Positions 8,133-16,977 of a stretch of DNA of 64,000 bases are shown here, piece by piece. The notes under the pieces are model-generated. The model saw only the letters and a list, made by a program, of their open reading frames with translations, had not been told where the DNA came from and searched no databases. This stretch comes from Marinobacter sp. es.042. Its GTDB lineage: Bacteria; Pseudomonadota; Gammaproteobacteria; Pseudomonadales; Oleiphilaceae. The stretch is from assembly GCF_900188315.1 (NCBI RefSeq), contig NZ_LT897781.1, positions 3,038,001-3,102,000 on the forward strand. Direction: 5' to 3'. Position 1 is the stretch's first letter; each line of letters begins with the position of its first letter. The translations under genes were made by a program, and so were the position numbers.

Positions 8133-9845
8133 CTACCCCGTTTTACTTCCCGGGCGGGAACGACGCATCGCCAGGCTCAGAATGACCACCGGAATGATCC
8201 CGACCACAACAATGGCGAGGGAGGACATGGCCGACTCGGCCAATCGCTCGTCAGAGGCCAGGCTGTAGGCACGGACCGCCAGGGTATCGAAGTTGAACGG
8301 CCTGAGTATGATGGTCGCCGGCAGCTCCTTCATCACATCCACAAACACCAGTATGCCGGCCGCCAGCAGGCTACTGCGCATGATCGGCGTGTGAACCTTG
8401 CGCAAGGTGCCACCGGCGGTTTGACCGAGGGTTCGCGCAGCTGCGTCCATTGAGGGCGTAACCTTCCCCAGGCTGGCCTCAACCGTATTGAAGGATACGG
8501 CCAGGAATCTCACGGTATAGGCGTAGATCAGGACAAAAGCGCTGCCACTGAGCACCAGACCCACCATGAAACCAAAGTTGTCACGCAGGAAGAGATTGAG
8601 CTTCTGATCCAGCCAGGCCAGCGGAATCATAATGCCAACGGCAATGACAGACCCGGGGATGGCATAGCCCATGGCCGCAATCCGGTTCGCACTCCGGACC
8701 CAGGAGCTGGGATTCAGCCGTGCGCCGTAACTCAGCATTACCGCAAGCGTAACGGCAACCAGGGCCGCACTTGAGGCGAGTATCAGACTGTTGAACGCGA
8801 ATTCCAGAAAACGCGTCCCGAAAAGGCTGTCGCCGGTCGTAATCGCCATTTCCAGCAGAATCAGGGCCGGAACAATAAAACCGATGAGAACAGGCAGGAA
8901 ACACACTGCAAAGGCGAGCGCAGCCTGACCTGAATTCAGCGAATACTCGGGCAATGCCTGATACCGTGCCGAGGTATGGTATTGCTTGCCACCGCGGGAA
9001 ACGCGCTCCAGGACAACAACAAGAACGACGAACACCAGCAGGCAGGCTGCCAGCTGAGCCGCTGCAACCGGCTCACCCAGGCCAAACCAGGTCCGGTAGA
9101 TTCCGGTGGTGAAGGTATCGACGCCAAAGAACTGGACTGCCCCGAACTCGTTCAGTGTTTCCATCAGGACCAGCGAAACGCCGCCGATAATCGCAGGACG
9201 GGACAGCGGCAGAGCAATGCGTTTGAACATACGCCACGGTCCCAGGCCCAGAGTGCGGCCAACATCAAGTGCACTTACCGACTGCTCCATGAACGACGCC
9301 CGGGCAAGCAGGTACACATAGGGGTAGAGCACCATGGTAATCAGCAGGGCAGCACCGCCCAGGGACCGGATATCCGGAAAGTAATAGTCGCCAAACTCCC
9401 AGCCGAACCACTCGCGCAACGCGTTTTGCAGTGGCCCCGCAAACTGCAGGAAATCCGTGTAAGCATAGGCAATGACGTAGGTTGGCACCGCCAGCGGCAG
9501 CAGGAGAGCCCACTCGAACAGCCGCCTGCCGGGAAACCGGCACATAACCACCAGCCAGGCACAGGCAGTGCCAATCAGGGTGGTTCCTACGGCCACAGAG
9601 ACACTGAGCACCACGGTGTTGCTGAGGTATCTTCCAAGCACCGTGTTGACAAGGTGTTGCCAGACTTCACCGGACGGGAAAAACACATGGGCAAGGATGA
9701 CCAGCACTGGCATCGCAACCAGCAGGGCGATCACGAGGGTGCTGACCGTCCAGGCGTTGAGACGACGCGCGCGATGACTGGCGGCGCCGGTTCCGGGACC
9801 AGAGCCAGCAAAACCGCTTGTCTGTGATGTCGTATGTTCAGCCAT
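8133..9845 (-). CDS. fbpB: Iron(III) ABC transporter permease, duplicated-domain type
   Basis: A 570-residue inner-membrane permease with two tandem BPD_transp_1 modules, about twelve transmembrane helices in all. Each half has the EAA-type loop that docks the ATPase: near residue 200 (DVGRTLGLGPWRMFKRIALPLSRP) and near residue 465 (DAAARTLGQTAGGTLRKVHTPIM). This single-chain architecture is typical of FbpB/SfuB/HitB. It transports Fe3+ released by the periplasmic binding protein. The N-terminus starts with a roughly 30-residue cytoplasmic tail. It has its own 148-base upstream region and is separate from fbpA although on the same strand. Confidence 0.92.
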   Translation of the reverse strand: MAEHTTSQTSGFAGSGPGTGAASHRARRLNAWTVSTLVIALLVAMPVLVILAHVFFPSGEVWQHLVNTVLGRYLSNTVVLSVSVAVGTTLIGTACAWLVVMCRFPGRRLFEWALLLPLAVPTYVIAYAYTDFLQFAGPLQNALREWFGWEFGDYYFPDIRSLGGAALLITMVLYPYVYLLARASFMEQSVSALDVGRTLGLGPWRMFKRIALPLSRPAIIGGVSLVLMETLNEFGAVQFFGVDTFTTGIYRTWFGLGEPVAAAQLAACLLVFVVLVVVLERVSRGGKQYHTSARYQALPEYSLNSGQAALAFAVCFLPVLIGFIVPALILLEMAITTGDSLFGTRFLEFAFNSLILASSAALVAVTLAVMLSYGARLNPSSWVRSANRIAAMGYAIPGSVIAVGIMIPLAWLDQKLNLFLRDNFGFMVGLVLSGSAFVLIYAYTVRFLAVSFNTVEASLGKVTPSMDAAARTLGQTAGGTLRKVHTPIMRSSLLAAGILVFVDVMKELPATIILRPFNFDTLAVRAYSLASDERLAESAMSSLAIVVVGIIPVVILSLAMRRSRPGSKTG

Positions 9846-9993
9846 AAAGCCTATGAAGGGCTGGTAGGGACACGGAGTATAAGGGATACGATGGCGTTAT
9901 GAAAAATAGCCACCCTGAAGGAAAGGTATTGAAGCCTCGAGGGGGCCTGAGCGAGTGCCAGGGCAGGCGGCCGTGGTCGCCGCACACCGCTGC

Positions 9994-10845
9994 TCAGCTG
10001 GCGAGCCGGTTGACCTGCTCCACGAACGCCGCAGGCAAGGTATCAATCACCGGCCGGGCTTCTCCGCACACATCCGGATGCGGGGCGTCAGGCTCTCTGG
10101 CCAGAACATTGGGGTTTTCCGACCAATGCAGCAGCTCCAGTGTGCCGTTCTCCTGCTCCACCAGCGCCGTGCAGTGTTCTACCCAATCGCCGTCATTGCA
10201 GTAAAGACCATCTTCGCTGCGCAGGAAGCCGGCGGAGTGGATGTGGCCACAGATAAAACCGTCGTAGTTGCCCTTTTCCGCGACCGTCAGCGCCGCGAGT
10301 TCAAACCGTCGGATGAACGTGCGTGCCTTGCCGATTCTGCTCTTTACCCAGGCTGCCAGCGACCAGTAGGGCTTGCCCTTGAGCCGGCGCCAGGCGTTGA
10401 ACCAGCGGTTCAGGCGGAGCAGGATACCGTGGGCACGGTCACCGACCAGAAGCATCAGTGGGCTGCATCGCACCACCTGATCAAACTGGTCGCCGTGGCA
10501 GACCATGAAGCGTCGACCATCAGCCGTGGTATGCACAGCTTTGTACTGCAGTTCAATTCCGGCAATGGTCTGGCCGCAGAACCGGCGCAGGAAATCGTCG
10601 TGGTTACCGGGCACATAGACCACCCGCGTTCCACTGGCCGCCAGCTCAATGAGTTTGTGAATGACGGCCTGATGGGAATCCGGGAAGTGAACCCGTCGCT
10701 GCATCGCAATCAGGTCGATGATATCGCCCACCAGATACAGAGTTTCGCAACGGACATGGTTCAGGAAATCCAGCAGATACTCGGCCTGGCAGTCAGCCGT
10801 GCCCAGGTGCACATCGGAAATGAAAACGCTCCGGTAGCTCCGCAT
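9994..10845 (-). CDS. UDP-2,3-diacylglucosamine diphosphatase-like metallophosphoesterase
   Basis: A 283-residue calcineurin-like phosphoesterase. The metal-binding motifs appear in order: SDVHLG near the start, GDIIDL, GNHDD, a histidine in CHGDQFD, and GHIHSAG. This arrangement, together with the DFLRR and NDGDWV segments, matches the LpxH-like family. LpxH hydrolyses UDP-2,3-diacylglucosamine to lipid X in lipid A synthesis. This protein is longer than classical LpxH (about 240 residues) and may be a paralogue with another phosphoester substrate. It stands alone between the permease gene and the PEBP gene. Confidence 0.85.
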   Translation of the reverse strand: MRSYRSVFISDVHLGTADCQAEYLLDFLNHVRCETLYLVGDIIDLIAMQRRVHFPDSHQAVIHKLIELAASGTRVVYVPGNHDDFLRRFCGQTIAGIELQYKAVHTTADGRRFMVCHGDQFDQVVRCSPLMLLVGDRAHGILLRLNRWFNAWRRLKGKPYWSLAAWVKSRIGKARTFIRRFELAALTVAEKGNYDGFICGHIHSAGFLRSEDGLYCNDGDWVEHCTALVEQENGTLELLHWSENPNVLAREPDAPHPDVCGEARPVIDTLPAAFVEQVNRLAS

Positions 10846-10971
10846 CTTGCCTCCCGTCTTTCAACCATTCCGGATGCTGACACCTTGGCAAGACCGGGTG
10901 ACGGGGCCATGACAACAACAAGACACTTCTGTGACGTTCAGAAAGGAGTCAGGGGGAGGGAACGATGGCTA

Positions 10972-10996
10972 TCCGGTAACCGATGGGGTTACCGGA
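10972..10996. other. Perfect 10-bp stem-loop between two reverse-strand genes
   Basis: Arms TCCGGTAACC (10972-10981) and GGTTACCGGA (10987-10996) enclose a 5-base loop. It is located 26 bases past the stop of the PEBP gene. Neither side carries a run of T, so it is not a standard intrinsic terminator; it could protect the 3' end of the mRNA. Confidence 0.5.
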
Positions 10997-11022
10997 ATAT
11001 TACTGCTCGGTGTCTGAATCCG

Positions 11023-11646
11023 TTAGCGCAGGTCCGGATTCAGGGTGTAGGTGCCCGTCACCCGGGCGCTGGCCAGTACGTGACCTGCCATTGCTTCGCG
11101 CACATCGTTACCATCGAACTCGCCATCCAGGGCAAGGGTATCCACATCCAGTGCGTGCACCTCGAAGTGGTAGTGATGGATGATCTCATCGTTCCAGGGC
11201 GGACAGGGACCATCGTACCCGGCGTAGGTGCCGTTCATGTCGGGATTGCCCGCCAGGAACTGGGTGTAATTGTTCACGCCGCGGATACCGATGGGACCGG
11301 GCCCCGGCTCCTTGCCCTTCGGAATCACGCCATCGCTGTCTTCGCCTTCCGGAATCCGGGTGGTGCCGGCAGGCACATCCACCAGCAGCCAGTGGAAAAA
11401 ATCGACCCTCGGGATGTCCCTGGAAACCGTCTTGCCTTCCTGGTTCACATCATCCGCAACGCTGGGCACATCCGGATCAAACATCATCACCACGAAGCTT
11501 TTCGTGCCCTCGGGCGCACCGTCCCAGACAATTTCGGGGTTCCGGTTGGGACCGAAGCTCATGTGGTCATCTTCGCTGTATACCCCGAATGCGAACTTTT
11601 CCGGAATCGGCTGGCCTTCTTCGATGCCTTCAACCTCTAGTTTCAC
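11023..11646 (-). CDS. YbhB/YbcL (PEBP) family Raf-kinase-inhibitor-like protein
   Basis: A 207-residue phosphatidylethanolamine-binding-protein family member. It contains the ligand-pocket segments NRNPEIVWDGAPEGTKSF, MFDPDVP and HWLLVDVPAGT, and the later GYDGPCPPW and HHYHFEVHALD, all characteristic of bacterial YbhB/YbcL. Function in bacteria is poorly defined. The frame stays open 106 codons further upstream, but the GTG at 11646 is preceded by a textbook AGGAGG seven bases away, so it is the start used here. It has no signal peptide and is probably cytoplasmic. It is divergent from the ankyrin gene. Confidence 0.9.
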   Translation of the reverse strand: MKLEVEGIEEGQPIPEKFAFGVYSEDDHMSFGPNRNPEIVWDGAPEGTKSFVVMMFDPDVPSVADDVNQEGKTVSRDIPRVDFFHWLLVDVPAGTTRIPEGEDSDGVIPKGKEPGPGPIGIRGVNNYTQFLAGNPDMNGTYAGYDGPCPPWNDEIIHHYHFEVHALDVDTLALDGEFDGNDVREAMAGHVLASARVTGTYTLNPDLR

Positions 11647-11760
11647 GGCGTTGCCTCCTGTCGTTTTTAGCCTTGGGCTCATTGACTGTGTCTGGGACAG
11701 TCTCATTCTGTGATAATACGTTTTTAACACAAAATCGATTGAACTGACCACGGAGCCCCG

Positions 11761-12093
11761 ATGAGCCAACAGAAGCCCGGCAAGCCACAACAACCCGCGA
11801 ACCAGAAAGACGAGGATGCGGTTGCCTTCGCCCAGGGTATTTTCGAACTGGCCCGCAACGGCGGTGCCGGACCTCTGAGCGTGATGCTTGATGCCGGCGT
11901 CCCGGTGAACATGCGCACCAGCGAGGGCGAGACCCTGCTGATCCTGGCCAGCAAGCACGGCCACCCGGAAACGGTACGTCTGCTACTGGAAAAAGGCGCC
12001 GATCGCGAAGCGAAGGACAGCAACGGCAATACCGCTCTGTCGCTGGCAAAAACCGACAGCGTAAAGCGCCTGTTCGAAGAATCCGGCCGGTAA
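11761..12093 (+). CDS. Small ankyrin-repeat protein
   Basis: A 110-residue protein of about three ankyrin repeats. The consensus pieces are visible as GETLLILASKHGHPETVRLLLEKGADR and then DSNGNTALSLAKT. The first 25 residues are polar and rich in Gln and Pro. Ankyrin repeats mediate protein-protein contacts; the partner is unknown. The spermidine-synthase-like gene begins only 6 bases after the stop, so they form an operon. Confidence 0.85.
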   Translation: MSQQKPGKPQQPANQKDEDAVAFAQGIFELARNGGAGPLSVMLDAGVPVNMRTSEGETLLILASKHGHPETVRLLLEKGADREAKDSNGNTALSLAKTDSVKRLFEESGR

Positions 12094-12099
12094 GCCGGC

Positions 12100-12843
12100 A
12101 TGTTCAACAAAGGCGAGATTATCCACCACACCCGGGATGCCCTGGGCAGCATCCTGGTGGTCGATTACCGCAAACACCGGGTGCTTACCTTCAATTCGGT
12201 GTTCGAGCAGAGCAAGATCGACCGTCGCTTTCCCTACCTGCCAGTGCACGAGTACAACCGGGCCATGATGCTGCCAGCGGTCTTTGCCAATCCCCGCCAC
12301 GTCACCATTCTGGGCCTGGGCGGCGGCGTGATAGCCGGCGCTTTTCACCATCTCTATCCCGAGTGCCGGATACACGCCGTCGAACTGCGTCAGGCGGTGC
12401 TGGACACCGCCAGGGAATTTTTTGACCTGCCCGGCAGTGAACGCCTTGAGGTCACCATTGCCGATGCCCGGGATGCCCTGGAAAAGCTGCCGGAGGCGAG
12501 CACGGATATGATTCTGGCCGATCTTTACAGCGCAGACCGGATGAGCCCTGCACAGGCCCAGAAACAGTTTGTGGATGAGTGCGCCCGGGTGCTCACGGAG
12601 GACGGCTGGCTGGTGCTGAATTACCACCGGACTCCGGATGTCCATGGGGCTTACTTCCGGCGGCTCAAGAGGCACTTTGCGGTGCTTCTTGGCTTTCGAA
12701 GCAAAAGTAACAACACCGTGGTTTATGCCAGCAAACAGCACTTCCAGTCGGTACACCCGAAGGACCCTGTGCTGGCGGAACTGGAGAACCGGCTACCAAT
12801 AGACTGGCGTCGATTGATGGCGAAAGTCAGCCGGATGGAGTGA
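12100..12843 (+). CDS. Spermidine synthase-like methyltransferase-fold protein
   Basis: A 247-residue Rossmann-fold protein of the spermidine/spermine synthase superfamily. The SAM/dcSAM-binding glycine loop is ILGLGGGVIAG near residue 70. It is followed by the acidic strand end VELRQAVLDTARE and by the IADARDAL segment. The usual polyamine synthase gatekeeping aspartate region reads ILADLYSADRM, so polyamine specificity is doubtful. The short length (true SpeE is about 285 residues) also fits the SpeE-like methyltransferase subgroup. It is probably co-transcribed with the ankyrin gene just upstream. Confidence 0.8.
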   Translation: MFNKGEIIHHTRDALGSILVVDYRKHRVLTFNSVFEQSKIDRRFPYLPVHEYNRAMMLPAVFANPRHVTILGLGGGVIAGAFHHLYPECRIHAVELRQAVLDTAREFFDLPGSERLEVTIADARDALEKLPEASTDMILADLYSADRMSPAQAQKQFVDECARVLTEDGWLVLNYHRTPDVHGAYFRRLKRHFAVLLGFRSKSNNTVVYASKQHFQSVHPKDPVLAELENRLPIDWRRLMAKVSRME

Positions 12844-12945
12844 ACTGGAAAACCGTTTCAGAATTGATCTGCGTCCTTGATGATTACCGGGGATGATCCA
12901 TAGTTACGGATATGGAATCCACTGTATTCGAGAGGAGTACCGACC

Positions 12946-13122
12946 ATGACTGACGAAGACTATGAGAAATTACACCCTTACCTGAGTGGCTTCACGCAGT
13001 TCTACATTGATCTTTACACCAATCGGCCTGATGAAGAGAACCGGAAGCGGCTTATAAAGCTAGAAGGTTTATTGCACGAGCAGCTGGAAGCGATTGAGAA
13101 AGCGAAGGAAGAAAAGGAATAA
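12946..13122 (+). CDS. Small hypothetical protein, 58 residues
   Basis: A short open frame with a strong ribosome binding site (AGAGGAG, 9 bases before the ATG). It encodes 58 residues: an acidic start (MTDEDYEK), an aromatic centre (FTQFYIDLY), and a highly charged C-terminal half predicted to be helical (ends KAKEEKE). There is no membrane segment or cysteine. The ribosome site, the position in a 300-base gap and the codon use similar to its neighbours argue that it is a real gene. I do not recognise the family. Confidence 0.6.
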   Translation: MTDEDYEKLHPYLSGFTQFYIDLYTNRPDEENRKRLIKLEGLLHEQLEAIEKAKEEKE

Positions 13123-13149
13123 GGCCCGGCTACGCCAGGCCCTGGCAAA

Positions 13150-13710
13150 TCAGGCCCACTTTTCCCCGGGGCTCTGGTAGTCCCGGAAAGCCTGGTGCAG
13201 CGCATCCGGCTGGTCGGCCCTGATGAGCATGTCGATGTATTGCTGCTGCAAAAATCCGGCACGCTCCATGTTCTCTGCCATCGCCAGCAACGGGTCAAAA
13301 AACCCGTTGACGTTGTAGATGGCACAGGGCTTCTGGTGCAGCCCCAACTGGCCCCAAGTCCAGGCTTCGAACAGCTCTTCCAGCGTGCCAATGCCACCCG
13401 GCAATGCGACAAAGCCGTCGGCCAGATCCGCCATCAGGGCCTTGCGCTCGTGCATGTTTTTAACCACATGCAGCTCGGTCAGACCGGAGTGGGCCAGTTC
13501 CCGGTCTCGCAGATGCTCGGGGATCACCCCGTGAACCCTGCCGCCAGCGGCCAATACCGCATCGGCAACTATGCCCATCAGGCCGACATGGCCACCGCCA
13601 AACACCAGCTCAATGCCATTACAGCCAAAATAGTCACCCAACTCCCGAGCCTTGTCGACGTATAGCGGATCATTGCCCGACCGGGAGCCGCAATAGACCG
13701 CAATCTTCAT
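13150..13710 (-). CDS. TIGR00730/LOG family Rossmann-fold nucleotide phosphoribohydrolase
   Basis: A 186-residue LOG-family protein. It has the family signature GGGHVGLMG near residue 38 and the catalytic motif PGGIGTLEE near residue 103. Family members hydrolyse nucleoside 5'-monophosphates, releasing the free base and ribose 5-phosphate (cytokinin activation in plants and their pathogens; generic AMP/CMP activity in many bacteria). The ATG overlaps the stop of the upstream GST gene (ATGA), so the two are translationally coupled. Whether it acts on cytokinin-type or ordinary nucleotides cannot be told from sequence. Confidence 0.9.
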   Translation of the reverse strand: MKIAVYCGSRSGNDPLYVDKARELGDYFGCNGIELVFGGGHVGLMGIVADAVLAAGGRVHGVIPEHLRDRELAHSGLTELHVVKNMHERKALMADLADGFVALPGGIGTLEELFEAWTWGQLGLHQKPCAIYNVNGFFDPLLAMAENMERAGFLQQQYIDMLIRADQPDALHQAFRDYQSPGEKWA

Positions 13711-14579
13711 TCGCCATCCCCGATCTTGTCCTGGGTCTGGGTCTCGAAATCGCTGGCATCATGGCGTTCGTGCAGCTGGCTGCTCGGCTCACCCCAGGCC
13801 CGGTTGACCATGCGGCCACGCCTGACTGCCGGACGCTGGGCAATCTCGTCGGCCCAGCGAATGACGTTGGTATAGGTGTGGGCTTCCAGGAACTCGGCCG
13901 CGTCATACACCTTGTTTTTCACCAGGGCGCCGTACCAGGGCCAGATCGCCATATCGGCGATGGTGTATTCATCGCCCGCGATGTAGCGGTTATTGGCCAG
14001 CTGCCGGTCGAGCACATCCAGCTGACGCTTGACCTCCATGGTGTAGCGATTGATCGGGTACTCGTAGTATTCCGGCGCGTAGGCGTAGAAATGACCGAAG
14101 CCGCCACCGAGCATGGGCGCACTGCCCATCTGCCAGAACAGCCAGTTCATGGTCTCCGCGCGTCCCGCGATGTCACTCGGCAGGAAGGCCCCGAATTTTT
14201 CCGCCAGGTAAAACAGGATGGACCCGGATTCGAACAGGCGGATGGAGGGGCTGACGCTGTGGTCCATCATGGCGGGAATCTTGGAGTTGGGGTTCACCTC
14301 TACAAAACCGCTGCCAAACTGATCGCCTTCGGTGATTTTGACAAGCCAGGCATCGTACTCGGCCTCTTTAATGCCCAGTTCCAGCAGCTCTTCGAGCATC
14401 ACCGTCACTTTTACCCCGTTAGGTGTAGCCAGTGAGTACAGCTGCAACGGGTGTTTGCCAACCGGCAGCTCCTTATCGTGCGTCGGACCAGCGATGGGGC
14501 GGTTAATGCTCGCAAACCGACCTCCGCTCTCAGAGTCCCATTTCCAGACTTTGGGTGGCGTGTAGGTAGCGTCGGTCAT
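13707..14579 (-). CDS. yghU: YghU-type glutathione S-transferase / disulfide-bond oxidoreductase
   Basis: A 290-residue nu-class GST. It is longer than ordinary GSTs because of an N-terminal extension (PPKVWKWD...GRFASINRPIAGPTHDKELPVGKHPLQLYSL) that is diagnostic of YghU/YfcG relatives. The thioredoxin-fold part contains the glutathione-binding TPNGVKV loop, and the C-terminal helical domain has the DMAIWPWYG segment. YghU-type proteins bind two GSH molecules and show disulfide reductase activity. The ATG at 14579 is preceded by GAGGAG. It overlaps the LOG gene by 4 bases and is divergent from the nosR-like gene. Confidence 0.92.
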   Translation of the reverse strand: MTDATYTPPKVWKWDSESGGRFASINRPIAGPTHDKELPVGKHPLQLYSLATPNGVKVTVMLEELLELGIKEAEYDAWLVKITEGDQFGSGFVEVNPNSKIPAMMDHSVSPSIRLFESGSILFYLAEKFGAFLPSDIAGRAETMNWLFWQMGSAPMLGGGFGHFYAYAPEYYEYPINRYTMEVKRQLDVLDRQLANNRYIAGDEYTIADMAIWPWYGALVKNKVYDAAEFLEAHTYTNVIRWADEIAQRPAVRRGRMVNRAWGEPSSQLHERHDASDFETQTQDKIGDGE

Positions 14580-14688
14580 GGCATTTCTCCTCACAAAGTA
14601 GCATTCAGCTGGCTCCGAGGTCGCATTGAGCCCGGGGCCGAAAACTCTAGCATGGAAGATCAAACAAAAAGAACCACAGGAGTACCCC

Positions 14689-16797
14689 ATGGCAGGGCGC
14701 ATCGTGCTCCTTCTTGCCTGTCTGTTTTTAGTGCCCCCGGTTCACGCCGAGCTGTCGGACAGCAAGCGGGCGCTGATTCAGGAGCTGTTTCCCTCGGCAA
14801 CGGTCATTGAAGACAAGCTGCCCGATTTTCCCGTGTACCCGGTGTATCAACTCCAGGAACTGCTCGGCTATGCCTACGAAACCGCAGACCATAGCCGCCT
14901 CCAGGGCTTTGCCGGCAAACCGATCAGCATGCTGATCGGCCTGGACAGCAAAGGGCGTTTCACCGGCATCAAGGTGCTGAATCACCACGAGCCGGTCTTT
15001 CTCCATGGCCTGGGCGAAGGCCCCCTGTTCGAGTTTGTAGACCAATACGAAGGGCATTCGTTACAAGAGCAGATTATTGTCAGCACCTCCAACTCCAGCC
15101 GTTCCGGACGAACCAGTGACGGCAACGTGGTGCACTTTGACGGTGTCAGCAAGGCCACGGTTTCGGTCCTGATCATCAACGACACCGTGCTCTCTTCAGC
15201 CCTCAAGGTGGCCCGCAAGAAACTCGAGGGCTTTGCCCAGAGCGCACCCACACGGGCGAAACCGGATTTCTACCAGCCCATGTCCTGGCAGCAACTGGTG
15301 GATCGCGGTTACATCGGACTCTGGCAGATTGCTGCCGAATCCATCGAGGCCGAGCTGGGCCGGCCTCTTTCAGACTACCCCATGGACATCGAACCGGCAG
15401 ACGGCGAACCTTTTACCGAGCTTTTCTTCGCCTACATCAATTCGCCCATGGTGGGACGGAACCTGCTCGGAGACGATGGCTACCAGCGCCTCATGCAAAG
15501 GCTGGATGACGGCGCACAGGTTCTGGCCGTCATGTCCCGGGGCGCCTTTCCCCACGTTTCCCGAGAGTTCGTGCCCGGCAGCTCTCCGGACCGCATCGGG
15601 CTCACCCAGAACAACCTTGCCGTGGAAATGCGCGACCTGAACCTGCTGGACCAGAATCTCGATTTCCGGGCGGCCGGCATCCCGTCTTTCGATGCCGGAA
15701 ACCTGTTCCGCGTGGGCGGTAACGCCGGCTTCAACCCTGGAGCGGAAGCCAATCTGAAGCTCAATGTCGAACTGGCCCGCAATCACCTGATGGTGGACCG
15801 CACGTCCCTTAATATCCCGGTTCGGTTCAACGAAGAACTGTTCGAAACCGTCGAGGTTGCTCCCAACCCAGAGAACACCCGTCAACCGGTCTGGATCGGC
15901 CTTTGGAAAGAACGCTGGTGGCAGATTTCACTGCTGGTAATCGGCCTGACCGTTCTGACCGTGTTCTTCGCCCGCCAGAAAACCCTGAGCCGCAACCCGA
16001 AGCTGGTACACCGGTTCCGCTGGGAATTTCTGTTCTTCACCCTGTTCTTTATTGGCTTCTACGCCCAGGGCCAGCTTTCGGTGGTTAACATCTACACCCT
16101 GTTCCTGGCGATCTGGGACGGTTTCTCTCTCAATGTCTTCCTGCTGGATCCGATCATCTTTATTCTGTGGGTTTACACATTCATAACCCTGTTCATCTGG
16201 GGCCGTGGCCTTTTCTGTGGCTGGCTTTGCCCGTTCGGGGCCCTGCAGGAAATGGCCGCCTGGCTTGGCGAGAAACTGAAGTTCCGCCAGATCAAAGTGC
16301 CGGAGCAATGGCACCGGCGCCTGATTCTACTCAAATATCCGATCCTGCTCGCTCTGGTGGGCACCGCTTTCTACTCCCTGACCGTCGCCGAAAAAATGGC
16401 GGAGGTGGAACCATTCAAAACCAGCATAACCCTGTTCTTCGTTCGCTCCTGGCCCTTCGTTCTCTAAGCCGTCGGCCTGCTTGTGATCGGCATGTTCATC
16501 CACAAATTCTACTGCCGCTACCTGTGCCCACTGGGCGCAGGCCTCGCGGCGCTCGGCCGGTTACGCTTGTTCAGCTGGCTGGGCCGGGTTGAGCTCTGTG
16601 GCAACCCCTGCCAGCACTGCAAGAATGAGTGCGGTATCAATGCCATTCGCAAGGATGGCCGGATCGATTACGACGAGTGTATTCAGTGCCTGGAATGCGT
16701 CGTTATTCTCGAGGACGACACCCGGTGCATCGACAAGCGGCTCAAGACCAAAAAACGATCAAGACAGGCGAACATACTGGCAACGGACGCGGGCTGA
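14689..16797 (+). pseudogene. nosR: NosR/NirI family flavoprotein gene interrupted by an in-frame TAA
   Basis: Reads as a complete NosR-like protein of about 701 residues except for a TAA at 16465-16467 (codon 593). The frame is identical on both sides, so this is a single nonsense change rather than an indel. Features in order: signal peptide (cleavage after PVHA), periplasmic FMN-binding domain with SKAT where the flavin-linked threonine sits, membrane segments, CGWLCPFG before the stop, then CRYLCPLG and a ferredoxin-like cysteine set (CGNPCQHCKNEC, CIQCLEC) after it. NosR supplies electrons for N2O reductase maturation or turnover. Truncation would remove the second CxxxCP motif and both cytoplasmic clusters. 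No nosZ follows. AGGAG supports the ATG. A sequencing error remains possible. Confidence 0.85.
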
Positions 16798-16874
16798 GCC
16801 ATACCCGCCCGCCAGCTGCTCCGGTGCTGTGGCTTCGCTGTGCAGGGAACAACCTGTAATTGCTAACTTAGTTA

Positions 16875-16952
16875 TTGAATGCTTACTCAACCGATACTTC
16901 AGGCTAACTGTTATTGAGCGGTCATTCAAGATATAATTGAGCGGTCATTCAA
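16875..16952. promoter_or_regulatory. Three TTGA-N8-TCAA dyads upstream of the TetR gene
   Basis: Three 16-base dyads lie at 16875-16890, 16914-16929 and 16937-16952. The last two share an identical 17-base direct repeat (ATTGAGCGGTCATTCAA at 16913-16929 and 16936-16952), spaced 23 bp apart, and the nearer one ends 25 bases before the start codon. This is the expected position for an autoregulatory TetR-family operator. Confidence 0.7.
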
Positions 16953-16977
16953 ATCACTACGATGGTGAATTGTTGTT

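Noticed and set aside
9955..11640. Forward-strand open frame of 561 codons
   Set aside because: It runs across the LpxH-like and PEBP genes on the other strand and the gap between them; it is a GC-driven shadow.
16483..16797. Separate small ferredoxin-like gene after the nosR stop
   Set aside because: It is in the same frame as nosR, has no ribosome site, and continues the NosR membrane helix and cysteine pattern; better read as the 3' part of a broken gene.
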